Below, one piece after another: positions 17,764-26,200 of a stretch of 64,000 bases of DNA. Positions within the stretch are counted from its first letter, which is position 1; each line of letters starts with the position of its first letter. The notes beneath the pieces were generated by a model. The model had not been told where the DNA came from. It saw nothing but the letters and a program-made list of their open reading frames with translations, and ran no database searches. The translations under genes and the position numbers were made by a program. Source of the stretch: Neobacillus sp. WH10 (GTDB taxonomy: Bacteria; Bacillota; Bacilli; Bacillales; Cytobacillaceae); contig NZ_CP126110.1 in the NCBI RefSeq assembly GCF_030123405.1, positions 1,736,001-1,800,000 of the forward strand, written 5' to 3'.

Positions 17764-17801
17764 AAATGTGGCATTATTAATTGGCCACATTTTATTTTTT
17801 T
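17764..17801 (+). terminator. Rho-independent terminator
   Basis: AAATGTGGC and GCCACATTT pair around an AT-rich loop and are followed by a T-rich tract. It ends the LuxR-type regulator gene. Confidence 0.8.
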
Positions 17802-17974
17802 GCGTGTTTGAGAAATAATACCTGAAACTTTGAAGATATAATTGCGTTTTACTAGGTGTTAGCTTAAATTACAAAAATATGAAAAAATTAATTTTGCCAG
17901 TCAAGTTAGTTTGTGAGAAAATATGATAGTTATTTACTTGTTCTGACGCAAATAAAGTTAGGAGATATGACTAC

Positions 17975-18805
17975 ATGGATTTACTTATGATAATAAAAGC
18001 GATTATTTTAGGGTTAGTAGAAGGTTTAACAGAGTTTGCACCGGTATCATCAACTGGACATATGATTATTGTCGATGATATGTGGCTTCAATCTGAAAAG
18101 TTTTTAACGATGCACGGAGCTAACACCTTTAAAGTGGTCATTCAGCTTGGTTCAATTCTTGCTGTTGTCGTTACTTTTAAAGATCGATTTATCGATTTGT
18201 TAAGTTTAGGGCGCCTCAATAAGGATAAAGTTGGAAGTGGGGGCCGTCTTAAATTAACACAGGTTATTGTTGGTTTGATTCCTGCAGGTGTGCTTGGAGT
18301 CCTCTTTAATGATTATATTGATGATCACTTATTTTCAACGGCTACTGTTCTAATTGGATTAGTGGTAGGCGCCTTGTTAATGATTGTTGCTGATATCTAT
18401 GGCCCAAAAAATCCAAAAGCGCAAACAGTTGATCAGATTTCATACGGACAAGCATTAGCGGTTGGTCTTTTTCAATGTTTTTCACTGTGGCCTGGGTTTT
18501 CACGGTCTGGTTCGACCATATCAGGCGGGGTACTGATGGGGATGAGCCATCGTGCAGCCGCTGACTTTACCTTCATCATGGCGGTACCGATTATGGCCGG
18601 GGCTAGTTTTCTTTCATTATTGAAAAACTGGGAATATATGACGATGGATGCATTGCCAATATTTATTGCAGGATTTATTAGCGCCTTTATTTTTGCATTA
18701 ATATCCATTCGCTTTTTCTTAAAGCTAATAAATAAAATTAAGCTTTTACCATTTGCAATATATCGAATTGTTTTAGCGTTGGTCATTTATCTTATTTTCT
18801 TTTAA
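17975..18805 (+). CDS. uppP: undecaprenyl-diphosphate phosphatase UppP (BacA)
   Basis: UppP dephosphorylates undecaprenyl pyrophosphate so the lipid carrier can be reused for peptidoglycan synthesis; extra activity gives bacitracin resistance. The 276 residues contain both signature motifs: EGLTEFAPVSSTGHMI near residue 17 and LWPGFSRSGSTISGG near residue 173, with about seven to eight membrane segments between and after them. AGGAG at about 17961-17965 sets the start at ATG 17975. The gene is monocistronic. Confidence 0.96.
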   Translation: MDLLMIIKAIILGLVEGLTEFAPVSSTGHMIIVDDMWLQSEKFLTMHGANTFKVVIQLGSILAVVVTFKDRFIDLLSLGRLNKDKVGSGGRLKLTQVIVGLIPAGVLGVLFNDYIDDHLFSTATVLIGLVVGALLMIVADIYGPKNPKAQTVDQISYGQALAVGLFQCFSLWPGFSRSGSTISGGVLMGMSHRAAADFTFIMAVPIMAGASFLSLLKNWEYMTMDALPIFIAGFISAFIFALISIRFFLKLINKIKLLPFAIYRIVLALVIYLIFF

Positions 18806-18811
18806 ATTTTC

Positions 18812-18888
18812 AGGGCGGTTCTCTTACAGGGTGCTGCCCTATTTATTTTTAATTATTAACTGTCAGCAAAAAGTTGACAGTTTTTTTT
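18812..18888 (+). terminator. tandem terminators after uppP
   Basis: A first hairpin AGGGC...GCCCT (18812-18840) is followed by a weak T-rich tract. A second, stronger one, AACTGTCA/TGACAGTT (18858-18882), is followed by eight Ts. Confidence 0.82.
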
Positions 18889-19107
18889 ATATGAATGGCA
18901 GCTACTCCTTTGTACTTGCGTTACAGCTTGTAAATGGGGGAATGTTCTATGATGTTTGTCCTAATTGGGAGTAAAAGGGTAAATGCCCATTAAACGCTCA
19001 TTTGGATAAATCCCTCTTTTCAGGGAGAGAGGAGCCTATACCATCTAGTTAGAATAGAATAATTTAAAATAAGGTATGTATTTGAAGGCAATGGAAGGAG
19101 GGAAAGT

Positions 19108-19533
19108 ATGGAAAAGAGTCGATGTGGACAGTGTATTTGTCACGACATGGAACAACTGCTTGAGGAGCAACAGAAGCTAAATTTTGAAGGCTTTCGTTTC
19201 ATTTGCGATAAATTTGGGTATGACACGATTCCATTTATCCTCTCAAATGGGGAATGTTCATTTGAAACTTTTGGGGTAACGATGTATGGAAAATTTTTCA
19301 CTACACAAGTTTTTAGGTTAGAAAATCTTGACCTAAGACATTGTTGCGCAACGCTATCACTTCTGATGCCAGTAGATATGGATGGCTGCCCGGTGGAGTT
19401 ATGTAATGATGTGTATTCGCTGCTAAAAACTGATACCTGTATGATTGTTGATTTGACCTGTTTTTGTACGATTCAGCCTTTATCCCCCAAATTAGTTAAC
19501 AGAGAACTGCCCATTATTGAGCCGAAATGTTAA
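19108..19533 (+). CDS. spore coat protein of the CotY/CotZ family
   Basis: A 141-residue, cysteine-rich protein with eleven Cys residues, including CGQCICHD at the N-terminus and DLTCFCTIQPLSP near the C-terminus. The block FRLENLDLRHCCATLSLL and the final CFCxIQ motif are those of CotY/CotZ, which cross-link through disulfides in the coat crust or exosporium. AAGGAGGGAA precedes the ATG. It is monocistronic and close to two YjcZ-type peptide genes, consistent with late mother-cell expression, although I could not define a sigma-K promoter. Confidence 0.85.
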   Translation: MEKSRCGQCICHDMEQLLEEQQKLNFEGFRFICDKFGYDTIPFILSNGECSFETFGVTMYGKFFTTQVFRLENLDLRHCCATLSLLMPVDMDGCPVELCNDVYSLLKTDTCMIVDLTCFCTIQPLSPKLVNRELPIIEPKC

Positions 19534-19542
19534 AAAATGGAT

Positions 19543-19590
19543 TAGGGTCTGCTGTATTCCAGTTTGAAGGGCGGACCCTAATAATTTTTT
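19543..19590 (+). terminator. Rho-independent terminator
   Basis: TTAGGGTC(tgc) and (gcg)GACCCTAA pair around a 20-base loop, with a T-tract following. It terminates the coat gene. Confidence 0.75.
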
Positions 19591-19828
19591 TAGAAAGGCT
19601 AAAAATACACGAATCCTTCCTTCAACGCGACACAGTTTTAAAAGTATATCCTAAACCATTTTACCACCAGTGCCAAGAATATAGGACAAACATTCATTAT
19701 GGATAAAAGCGTATATGCAAATGGGCTTATTCTTTTTTTTCAAAACTAATTAATATGGATATGTGTCTATCGCACATTTTTATCTAGGTGAATAGGATAT
19801 ATGGAATTCAATAAAGGAGGTAATGTTA

Positions 19829-19933
19829 ATGTCTGGTGCTGTAGGTGGCTTTGGCAGCGGATTTGCCCTACTTGTCGTCTTGTTTATTTTGTTAGTCATT
19901 ATCGGGGCTTCTTGGGGTTGCTGTTTCTATTAA
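19829..19933 (+). CDS. YjcZ-family sporulation peptide
   Basis: A 34-residue peptide: a Gly/Ser-rich start (SGAVGGFGSGF), one hydrophobic helix (ALLVVLFILLVIIGA) and a Trp/Cys-rich end (WGCCFY). This layout is typical of YjcZ/YczM-type Bacillus peptides linked to sporulation. AAAGGAGGTAATG gives a very strong ribosome-binding site. It lies 21 bp before a second peptide of the same type and is probably co-transcribed with it. Confidence 0.8.
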   Translation: MSGAVGGFGSGFALLVVLFILLVIIGASWGCCFY

Positions 19934-19954
19934 TATAAAAAAGGAGGAAATATA

Positions 19955-20086
19955 ATGTTTGGATATGGTGGTTTTGGAGGATATGGCTACGGTGGTTGTG
20001 GTTGCGGATTTGGCGGTGGTTTCGCATTAATCGTGGTATTGTTTATCCTTCTGATTATTGTCGGTGCAGCTTGCTTTAGATGGTAA
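19955..20086 (+). CDS. YjcZ-family sporulation peptide (second copy)
   Basis: A 43-residue peptide with an extended Gly/Tyr/Cys-rich N-terminus (FGYGGFGGYGYGGCGCGFGG), the same membrane helix as its neighbour (ALIVVLFILLIIVGAA) and the tail CFRW. AAGGAGGAAATATAATG marks the start. The near-identical helices suggest local duplication followed by divergence of the glycine-rich head. Confidence 0.8.
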   Translation: MFGYGGFGGYGYGGCGCGFGGGFALIVVLFILLIIVGAACFRW

Positions 20087-20092
20087 TCAGAT

Positions 20093-20132
20093 AAGCTCCA
20101 GTGCCAAAAGCGCTGGAGCTTTAAAGTTTTCT
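20093..20132 (+). terminator. Rho-independent terminator
   Basis: AAGCTCCAG and CTGGAGCTT form a 9-bp stem after the peptide pair, with a T-rich tail. Confidence 0.75.
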
Positions 20133-20196
20133 AAGTAATAATTCAGAAAAAAACCGCCTGGAGCGGAAATCAACAGATAAGGTTAAAAGAGCCAAT

Positions 20197-20232
20197 GAAA
20201 AAAACCAGATGAAAAAATTAATCATCTGGCTT
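20197..20232 (-). terminator. Rho-independent terminator of the FtsH paralogue
   Basis: On the minus strand CCAGATGA...TCATCTGG forms a stem followed by seven Ts, just after the stop at 20242. Confidence 0.8.
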
Positions 20233-20241
20233 TTGTTTACT

Positions 20242-21981
20242 TTAAGCGAAAACAAGACTTTCAGTGATATTATTCGATTTTCCCCAAACAATTTCTTCCA
20301 CTTCAGAGCCTTCTAATGTTTCTTTCTTTAATAATGCATCAACTAATTGCTGATACTGATGTTGATGTTCATTGATTAGGATTTCAGCTTTTTCTAAGCC
20401 TTTTGTAAAGAGTTCCTGCATTTTTGTTTCTTTATCCTGTTTACTGAATGTCAATGTAAAACCATCCTGAAGCATTCCGGTATCCACCATCTGTTCGATG
20501 ATATGTTTTGCCTGCTGGACGTCGCCGCTAACACCGATACTATGTTCACCAAGAAACATTCTTTCAGCAACACCACCAGCCAAAACCATGGCAACACGGT
20601 CGAGCAGATCAGAGGTTGTCGACAATTGCAGCTCCTTTGGAATTGGTGCTACATAACCAAGAGCCTCTCCGCGAGGGATAATCGTAGCCTTTCTAACGGA
20701 ACCAGGCTTAGTTAACGATGCGACAATAGCATGTCCTGCCTCATGGATGGCAACCCTTCGTTTCGTTTCAAGATCTTGTAAAGAACGAGAGGTGCTTCCA
20801 AGAATGGTCCGGTCAAGGGCATAATCAAGGTCCTGCTTGTAAATCATATCTTGTCCATTTCTTACTGCTCGTCTGCTTGCAGTTTCAAAAAGGGACTGAA
20901 GTTCAGCGCCCGAGAATCCTGAAGTACTTTCTGCCAGATCGTCTAAGGAAGCAAGTACATTATCTGCCAGAGATTTCCCTTTCGTATGAATACCAATAAT
21001 TTCTCTTCTTCCCTTTGTATCAGGAAGTGGTACATGAAAGGAGAAATCAATTCTTCCTGGCCTTAGGAAGGCTTCATCAAGCATGTCTTTTCTATTTGTA
21101 GCTGCAATAAACAAAATTCCATCATTAGAATGACCGCCATCAAGCTGAACTAGAAGTTCAGTTAAGGTTTTTTCTGCCTCCTCACCGCCATGTGCCTTTC
21201 GTTTACCTGCTAAGGCATCAACTTCATCTATAAAGATAACAGCTGGCCCTTGTTTTCTTGCTGTTTGGAACAAGGACCGTACACGGCTGGCCCCGACTCC
21301 AACAAACAGTTCATTAAAAGCAGATCCACTAGCAGAGAAAAAAGCTGCATCTAATTCACGGGCGATTGCTTGAGCTAATAAGGTTTTACCTGTACCGGGA
21401 GGCCCGTACAATAGTATTCCTTTAGGTGGTTTAATCCCTAATTTTATTGCACGTTCTGGCTCCTTTAACGTAGAGAGGGTTTGCATTATTTCTTCTTTCA
21501 TTTCCTCTCCAAGTCCACCTACATCTTCTAATCTTATTGTAGGAAGGGGACGTGACTTTGAGACGCTGTTCTTCATTGAATTAGGAAAACCTAAGCCACC
21601 CTTTGTTTTTTGCAAGGCAAAAGCGGTGCCAGCGAGTAATAGAATAATACCGCCCATAATCCACTTTCCATAACGGCTGCTAGTGGAATAAGAATATTCA
21701 ATATTATATTTTTCAACAAGTTTATCAATCATTTGACTGTTTGGTGGTACATGTGAAACGTATTCTGATTTTCCTGCTTTTATTTCAAGGCTGCCGTCAG
21801 CACGTTCAGTAAGAGTAACTGGTTTACCATTTTGAGCTTGAATCGTTTTTTCAACTGAAGAGAATGGAATGGCAACCTCATTATTTAAAGTTTGAACATA
21901 CCAAACGATCCCTGCAATGACAAAAATAAACATAGTAAACAATGGGATAAACTTTGAAACTATTTTTTTGCTTTGATTCAT
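20242..21981 (-). CDS. FtsH-type AAA+ membrane metalloprotease
   Basis: A 579-residue ATP-dependent zinc protease. Order: TM helix at 11-30, extracytoplasmic segment, TM at 107-123, AAA+ domain with Walker A GPPGTGKT (193-200), pore loop LFVGVG (225-230), Walker B VIFIDEVDAL and second region of homology DEAFLRPGRID, then the protease domain with HEAGH (413-417) and a downstream Asp in VSGDVQQAK as third zinc ligand. All catalytic residues are present. It is shorter than housekeeping FtsH (about 630-660), has a different extracytoplasmic part and lacks the long acidic C-terminal tail, so I read it as a paralogue. The essential ftsH is normally near tilS-hpt, not seen here. It could act in sporulation or stress. 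Confidence 0.9.
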   Translation of the reverse strand: MNQSKKIVSKFIPLFTMFIFVIAGIVWYVQTLNNEVAIPFSSVEKTIQAQNGKPVTLTERADGSLEIKAGKSEYVSHVPPNSQMIDKLVEKYNIEYSYSTSSRYGKWIMGGIILLLAGTAFALQKTKGGLGFPNSMKNSVSKSRPLPTIRLEDVGGLGEEMKEEIMQTLSTLKEPERAIKLGIKPPKGILLYGPPGTGKTLLAQAIARELDAAFFSASGSAFNELFVGVGASRVRSLFQTARKQGPAVIFIDEVDALAGKRKAHGGEEAEKTLTELLVQLDGGHSNDGILFIAATNRKDMLDEAFLRPGRIDFSFHVPLPDTKGRREIIGIHTKGKSLADNVLASLDDLAESTSGFSGAELQSLFETASRRAVRNGQDMIYKQDLDYALDRTILGSTSRSLQDLETKRRVAIHEAGHAIVASLTKPGSVRKATIIPRGEALGYVAPIPKELQLSTTSDLLDRVAMVLAGGVAERMFLGEHSIGVSGDVQQAKHIIEQMVDTGMLQDGFTLTFSKQDKETKMQELFTKGLEKAEILINEHQHQYQQLVDALLKKETLEGSEVEEIVWGKSNNITESLVFA

Positions 21982-22127
21982 CCAACCTCATCTCCTTTAA
22001 CAGGGTCATCTTCTATTATAAAGGAACTTCCAGATAAATGGATGTGGTAATGGGTGGAAGATAAAAAGCGAAAGAAACTACGGAAAAAAAACACACTACC
22101 AAAATAAGGAAAGTGTGTTTTAGAAGT

Positions 22128-22388
22128 CTATGATAATAAGCGAAGATGGGGAATGATTGGCATTAGTACACTTTGAGCAAGGACACCAATACTTACGCCA
22201 AGGCTCGATGCTTTACTCCATTTAAAAACATGAACTTTTTCGTCTTTTCCTTCAAACAAAAATAATAGCTGCTCACCTTCTTCAGCAATGCCAATTTTAT
22301 TAAAAGTAACGTTATTTTGCTGTAGGATAATTTCGAACGCTTTATGTATTAATGCTAAGGACTGTTGATCAAAATTATTAATTTCCAT
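22128..22388 (-). CDS. hypothetical 86-residue protein
   Basis: A small protein with a clean AGGAGG ribosome-binding site in front of its ATG. Residues 1-55 look globular (alternating beta and helix); residues 60-80 (SLGVSIGVLAQSVLMPIIPH) form one hydrophobic stretch that may be a membrane anchor. I do not recognise the family. The gene stands alone between the FtsH paralogue and prfC, on the same strand as the former. Confidence 0.6.
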   Translation of the reverse strand: MEINNFDQQSLALIHKAFEIILQQNNVTFNKIGIAEEGEQLLFLFEGKDEKVHVFKWSKASSLGVSIGVLAQSVLMPIIPHLRLLS

Positions 22389-22539
22389 ATTTCCTCCTAG
22401 GGGAAGCGTATTCTATATTCGTCTACAATCATTATATTATTATACCATAGGGCACAAAAGAAAAAATCAGTGTCAATCAACTGAAATATTGCAAAGTTAT
22501 CATTTGCGATATAAGATTGAACTTATGAACAAAATTTTT

Positions 22540-22607
22540 CCTCGCTTTAACGGGCAGTAAACTCTTAAAGCGGGAAAAATAACGATTTCGGTGTTATACT
22601 GCCCGTA
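22540..22607 (+). ncRNA. interleaved inverted repeats (pseudoknot-like element) upstream of prfC
   Basis: Stem 1: CGCTTTAA (22543-22550) with TTAAAGCG (22565-22572), extendable by two pairs. Its 14-base loop contains CGGGCAGTA (22551-22559), which pairs perfectly with TACTGCCCG (22597-22605). The interleaving is that of an H-type pseudoknot. A partly similar segment (CCTTAAGAGGAAAAAG...GGGCAGT) follows at 22632-22668. Strand and function are inferred; it may be a dispersed intergenic repeat rather than an RNA. Confidence 0.4.
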
Positions 22608-22696
22608 AAAACCCGATTCGTTCAACTGACCTTAAGAGGAAAAAGATCTCAAACTTAGGGCAGTTTCACTTCATTGTCAAAAGAGAGGAAGACAAG

Positions 22697-24277
22697 ATGG
22701 GTAAAAATTTTAGAGAAGACGTTTTAACGCGCCGAACATTTGCAATTATTTCCCACCCGGATGCCGGTAAAACGACACTTACGGAAAAATTATTATTGTT
22801 TGGTGGAGCTATTCGTGATGCCGGGACTGTAAAAGCGAAAAAAACAGGGAAATTTGCCACAAGTGACTGGATGGAAATTGAAAAGCAACGTGGAATTTCC
22901 GTTACTTCCAGTGTAATGCAATTTGACTATGAAGGATTTCGAGTCAATATTTTAGATACTCCTGGCCACCAGGATTTCAGTGAAGATACGTATAGAACCT
23001 TGATGGCTGTCGATAGTGCGGTCATGATTGTCGATTCGGCAAAAGGGATAGAGGAACAAACACTCAAGCTATTTAAAGTATGTCGAATGCGTGGAATTCC
23101 TATATTTACGTTTATGAATAAACTAGATCGCCAAGGAAAGGCACCTCTTGAGCTGCTTGCTGAACTAGAGGAAGTTCTTGGAATCGAATCGTATCCTATG
23201 AACTGGCCAATCGGAATGGGAAAAGAATTCCTTGGGATTTATGACCGTTTTAACAATCGAGTTGAACAATTTCGTGTAAGTGAGGCTGAGCGATTTATCC
23301 CATTAAATGATGATGGGGAAATTGTTGGGGATCATCCATTAAAAACTTCCGGACTTTACGATCAAACACTTGACGAAATCATGTTGCTAAATGAAGCGGG
23401 AAATGAGTTTTCAGCTGAAAAAGTGGCTGCCGGCACATTGACACCAGTATTCTTTGGAAGTGCGTTAACAAACTTTGGTGTCCAGACCTTTCTTGAGTCG
23501 TATTTGAAATTTGCCCCAGCACCAATGGCGCGCAATTCATCAATTGGAGAAATTGATCCATTAGGTGAACAGTTTTCAGGTTTTGTGTTTAAAATTCAGG
23601 CAAATATGAATCCTGCACACCGTGACCGGATTGCCTTTGTGCGAGTTTGTTCAGGGAAATTTGAACGTGGGATGACCGTTAATATTCCACGCTTAGGGAA
23701 ACAATTGAAGCTTTCCCAATCTACTTCCTTTATGGCGGAAGAACGAAATACGGTGGACGAAGCGGTTAGCGGCGATATTATCGGGTTATACGACACAGGC
23801 ACTTACCAAATTGGGGATACACTTACCACTGGTAAGGATGATTTTCAATATGAACGATTGCCGCAGTTTACACCAGAATTATATGTTAAGGTCTCGGCTA
23901 AAAACGTTATGAAGCAAAAATCATTTTATAAAGGCATCGAGCAGCTTGTTCAAGAAGGGGCAATTCAGCTCTTTAAAACTGCTAGGATGGAAGAGTATTT
24001 ATTAGGAGCCGTTGGCCAGCTTCAGTTTGAAGTTTTTGAGCATCGGATGAGAAATGAATATAATGCTGAGGTTTTAATGGAACGAATGGGTTCTAAAATT
24101 GCACGTTGGGTTGAAAACGATTCGGTGGATGAAAACCTTTCTAATTCACGGAGCCTGTTGGTGAAAGATCGGTATGACCATTTTGTATTTTTATTTGAAA
24201 ATGAATTTGCACTAAGATGGTTCCAAGAAAAAAACCCTACCATCAAACTGTACAATCCAATGGATCAGCAAGAGTAG
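22697..24277 (+). CDS. prfC: peptide chain release factor 3 (RF3)
   Basis: RF3 is a translational GTPase that removes RF1/RF2 from the ribosome after termination. The 526 residues show G1 SHPDAGKTTLTEK, the switch region MEIEKQRGISVTSS, G3 DTPGHQDFSEDT and G4 FMNKLDR, followed by domain II near 280-390 and a C-terminal domain; this is full length for RF3 and distinct from EF-G. Start ATG 22697 follows AGAGAGGAAG. It is monocistronic, with a terminator at 24320 and an unusual structured region 90-150 bp upstream. Confidence 0.95.
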   Translation: MGKNFREDVLTRRTFAIISHPDAGKTTLTEKLLLFGGAIRDAGTVKAKKTGKFATSDWMEIEKQRGISVTSSVMQFDYEGFRVNILDTPGHQDFSEDTYRTLMAVDSAVMIVDSAKGIEEQTLKLFKVCRMRGIPIFTFMNKLDRQGKAPLELLAELEEVLGIESYPMNWPIGMGKEFLGIYDRFNNRVEQFRVSEAERFIPLNDDGEIVGDHPLKTSGLYDQTLDEIMLLNEAGNEFSAEKVAAGTLTPVFFGSALTNFGVQTFLESYLKFAPAPMARNSSIGEIDPLGEQFSGFVFKIQANMNPAHRDRIAFVRVCSGKFERGMTVNIPRLGKQLKLSQSTSFMAEERNTVDEAVSGDIIGLYDTGTYQIGDTLTTGKDDFQYERLPQFTPELYVKVSAKNVMKQKSFYKGIEQLVQEGAIQLFKTARMEEYLLGAVGQLQFEVFEHRMRNEYNAEVLMERMGSKIARWVENDSVDENLSNSRSLLVKDRYDHFVFLFENEFALRWFQEKNPTIKLYNPMDQQE

Positions 24278-24319
24278 AAATACTGAGACTTCTGTCCAAA
24301 GACAAAATAGATAAATCAG

Positions 24320-24349
24320 CAGCGGGAATACTACTCCCGCTGTTTTTTT
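24320..24349 (+). terminator. Rho-independent terminator of prfC
   Basis: CAGCGGGA and TCCCGCTG form an 8-bp stem around a 7-base loop, followed by seven Ts. Confidence 0.9.
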
Positions 24350-24536
24350 GCTTAATTATACAACTCGAAAATTTAGATAAATGACTTGAAGGAAGCAGTA
24401 ATATAGAATACCAAGAGTTTTATATATGAAAGATTTGGTGGGGGAAATTTTGTTACCCTGTTTTTTTTATATGGAAATGGATAAGCTAAATTGAGGAGTA
24501 TTTTCTGAAATTGCTATATAGAAACGGGATTTTACA

Positions 24537-25013
24537 ATGAAAAAAATGAGCAAATTAGAAGCCGTTTTATGGAATATTGCATTTCCTGGTTTCAGTCAAT
24601 TGTTAACAGGCCATTATATCAAAGGTGTATCATTTGTTGTCTTAGAATTTGTTATGAATATTAATAGTCGCTTTAATCAGGCAATCATGTATAGTTTCTT
24701 AGGAGAAATAGGAAAGGCTGAGGCGGTCACAAACTACCAATGGCTTATGTTTTATCCATGTATTTATATGTTTTCTATGTGGGATGGCTACCGTTCAGCC
24801 ATGCCTGCGGATGAAAAATATTCCTATTTTCCTTTTGTTTTTTGTGCATACTTTGTCACCGTTGGTTTAATGGTATCTCCAAAAGTGACGATTTTTCGAA
24901 TACACCCAGGTCCAGTTTTTTTACCGGTGCTATTTTTAATTCCAGGACTGTTAATTGGGTTTTTATTAAAATTTTTATTAACTAAAAAACTTCATACTAA
25001 ACAATTATCATAA
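24537..25013 (+). CDS. small multi-pass membrane protein of unknown function
   Basis: A 158-residue protein with four or so hydrophobic segments (about 25-42, 70-85, 95-115 and 125-148). It opens with AVLWNIAFPGFSQLLTGHYIKG, a phrase like that seen in small TM2-type or pilus-associated membrane proteins where a G-x-Q-x-x-x-G-x-x-x-x-G motif starts the first helix. No enzymatic motif is visible. The ribosome-binding site is weak, so the ATG at 24546 is an alternative start. The gene is monocistronic with its own terminator. Confidence 0.55.
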   Translation: MKKMSKLEAVLWNIAFPGFSQLLTGHYIKGVSFVVLEFVMNINSRFNQAIMYSFLGEIGKAEAVTNYQWLMFYPCIYMFSMWDGYRSAMPADEKYSYFPFVFCAYFVTVGLMVSPKVTIFRIHPGPVFLPVLFLIPGLLIGFLLKFLLTKKLHTKQLS

Positions 25014-25056
25014 TGCTTTAAATCAGGATTTTCTGGTTTGAAGCATTTTTTGTTTT
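25012..25056 (+). terminator. Rho-independent terminator
   Basis: AATGCTTTA-AATCAG and CTGGTT-TGAAGCATT form an interrupted stem, followed by Ts. It ends the membrane protein gene. Confidence 0.75.
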
Positions 25057-25366
25057 AAAAAAAATACTTATAAACCCCCATAAACTATTTCAGATGAAAC
25101 GTACCTTTGTAGTGAAAAGCGGCCGCAAAAATTATCGAGGTGAAGGAATTGGTGATGCTGACAAGTCTATAAGAATTGAACAAAATCACAAAATGTGTCT
25201 TTGAAAAAATCAGTTAACATTGACTTTCGATAATAGGAAAGATGAAAAGCAGCAAGTGAAAGATAAAAAGTAAGAAGCAAAGAAAATAAACAGGAAGTTA
25301 AAAAAGAATATTACGTAACAGAAATCATGAATTCCGTAAACAATAAACCGGAAAAGGTAGCCATTC
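25057..25366 (+). pseudogene. possible decayed gene between the membrane protein and sigI
   Basis: About 310 bp with no intact gene but coding-like fragments in different frames: from ATG 25094 a 36-codon piece (MKRTFVVKSGRKNYRGEG...), then a piece reading NQLTLTFDNRKDEKQQ up to TAA near 25273, then a piece from about 25302 (KKEYYVTEIMNSVNNKPEK) that runs into the next terminator. This fits a gene broken by frameshifts, though chance cannot be excluded. ACCCCC at 25074-25079 followed by ATGAAACG is a poor match to a sigma-I promoter. Confidence 0.25.
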
Positions 25367-25386
25367 TTGAAGGCTATTTTTTTCAA
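25360..25386 (+). terminator. Rho-independent terminator upstream of sigI
   Basis: TAGCC...GGCTA (stem extended by G-T and A-T pairs) is followed by seven Ts. It separates the fragmentary region from sigI. Confidence 0.7.
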
Positions 25387-25412
25387 AATGCTTACCCGAA
25401 AAAAGTCAAAAA

Positions 25413-25432
25413 TAACATTTTTATGTTATAAT
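25413..25432 (+). promoter_or_regulatory. sigI promoter: extended -10 overlapped by a small dyad
   Basis: TGTTATAAT (25424-25432) is an extended -10, about 21 bp before the chosen start. TAACAT-TTTT-ATGTTA (25413-25428) forms a perfect 6-bp inverted repeat overlapping it. Confidence 0.5.
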
Positions 25433-25453
25433 TGGTCGAATCGAGGTGAGCAA

Positions 25454-26200
25454 ATGCTAAGTTTATTGTTTATGACCAAGAAGAAAAAAAGAACTCTGGA
25501 AGAAACGGTTCTTTTAATTCAGCAAGGTGATCGCCACTTGCTTGATGAACTAATTGATGCTTATAAGCCTTTTATTGCAAAAACAGTATCTTCCGTTTGT
25601 AGACGATATATATATGAATCCGATGATGAATTTAGCATTGGTCTTATCGCATTTAACGAAGCTATTGATAAATATTCTAAAGAGCGAGGCAGTTCTCTAT
25701 TGAGTTTTTCAGAAGTGATCATCAGACGAAGGGTTATTGACTATATTCGTAAACAGACAAAAAATCAACATATTAGTATCGACATAACCAATACAAGTCA
25801 AGATGAAGACTCAGCAGGATCAGTCATAGTTAATGAACTATCTCTTGATGATTTCCATAAAAAGAATGATGAGAAATTAAGAAAAGACGAAATTCTTAAT
25901 TTTCAAAAATTATTAACCACCTTTGATTTAAGCTTTAGCGACTTAGTTGAAAATTCACCCAAGCATGCTGATGCTAGGAAAAGCGCCATTATGACGGCGA
26001 AAATGATAGTCGAAAACCCGGAACTGAAGGAATTATTATTTGAAAAAAAGCGGCTTCCCATTAAACAATTAGAAAAAATGGTGAAGGTAAGCAGAAAGAC
26101 GATTGAACGGAACCGAAAATATATTATTGCGATTGCACTAATATTATCTAATGATTATGTGTATATGAAGGATTATATAAAGGGGGTTCTAGATAAATGA
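25454..26200 (+). CDS. sigI: RNA polymerase sigma factor SigI
   Basis: SigI directs heat- and cell-wall-stress genes in Bacillus. The 248 residues contain the region-2-like block DELIDAYKPFIAKTVSSVCR and DEFSIGLIAFNEAIDKYS, the RRRVIDYIRKQTKN segment, LVENSPKHADAR in the linker, and a C-terminal helix-turn-helix ending VSRKTIERNRKYIIAI; these match B. subtilis SigI closely as I remember it. The frame is open upstream to 25367, but the ATG at 25454 has a CGAGGTGAG ribosome-binding site 3 bases away and gives the family start LSLLF. The stop overlaps the ATG of rsgI by 4 bases. Confidence 0.94.
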   Translation: MLSLLFMTKKKKRTLEETVLLIQQGDRHLLDELIDAYKPFIAKTVSSVCRRYIYESDDEFSIGLIAFNEAIDKYSKERGSSLLSFSEVIIRRRVIDYIRKQTKNQHISIDITNTSQDEDSAGSVIVNELSLDDFHKKNDEKLRKDEILNFQKLLTTFDLSFSDLVENSPKHADARKSAIMTAKMIVENPELKELLFEKKRLPIKQLEKMVKVSRKTIERNRKYIIAIALILSNDYVYMKDYIKGVLDK

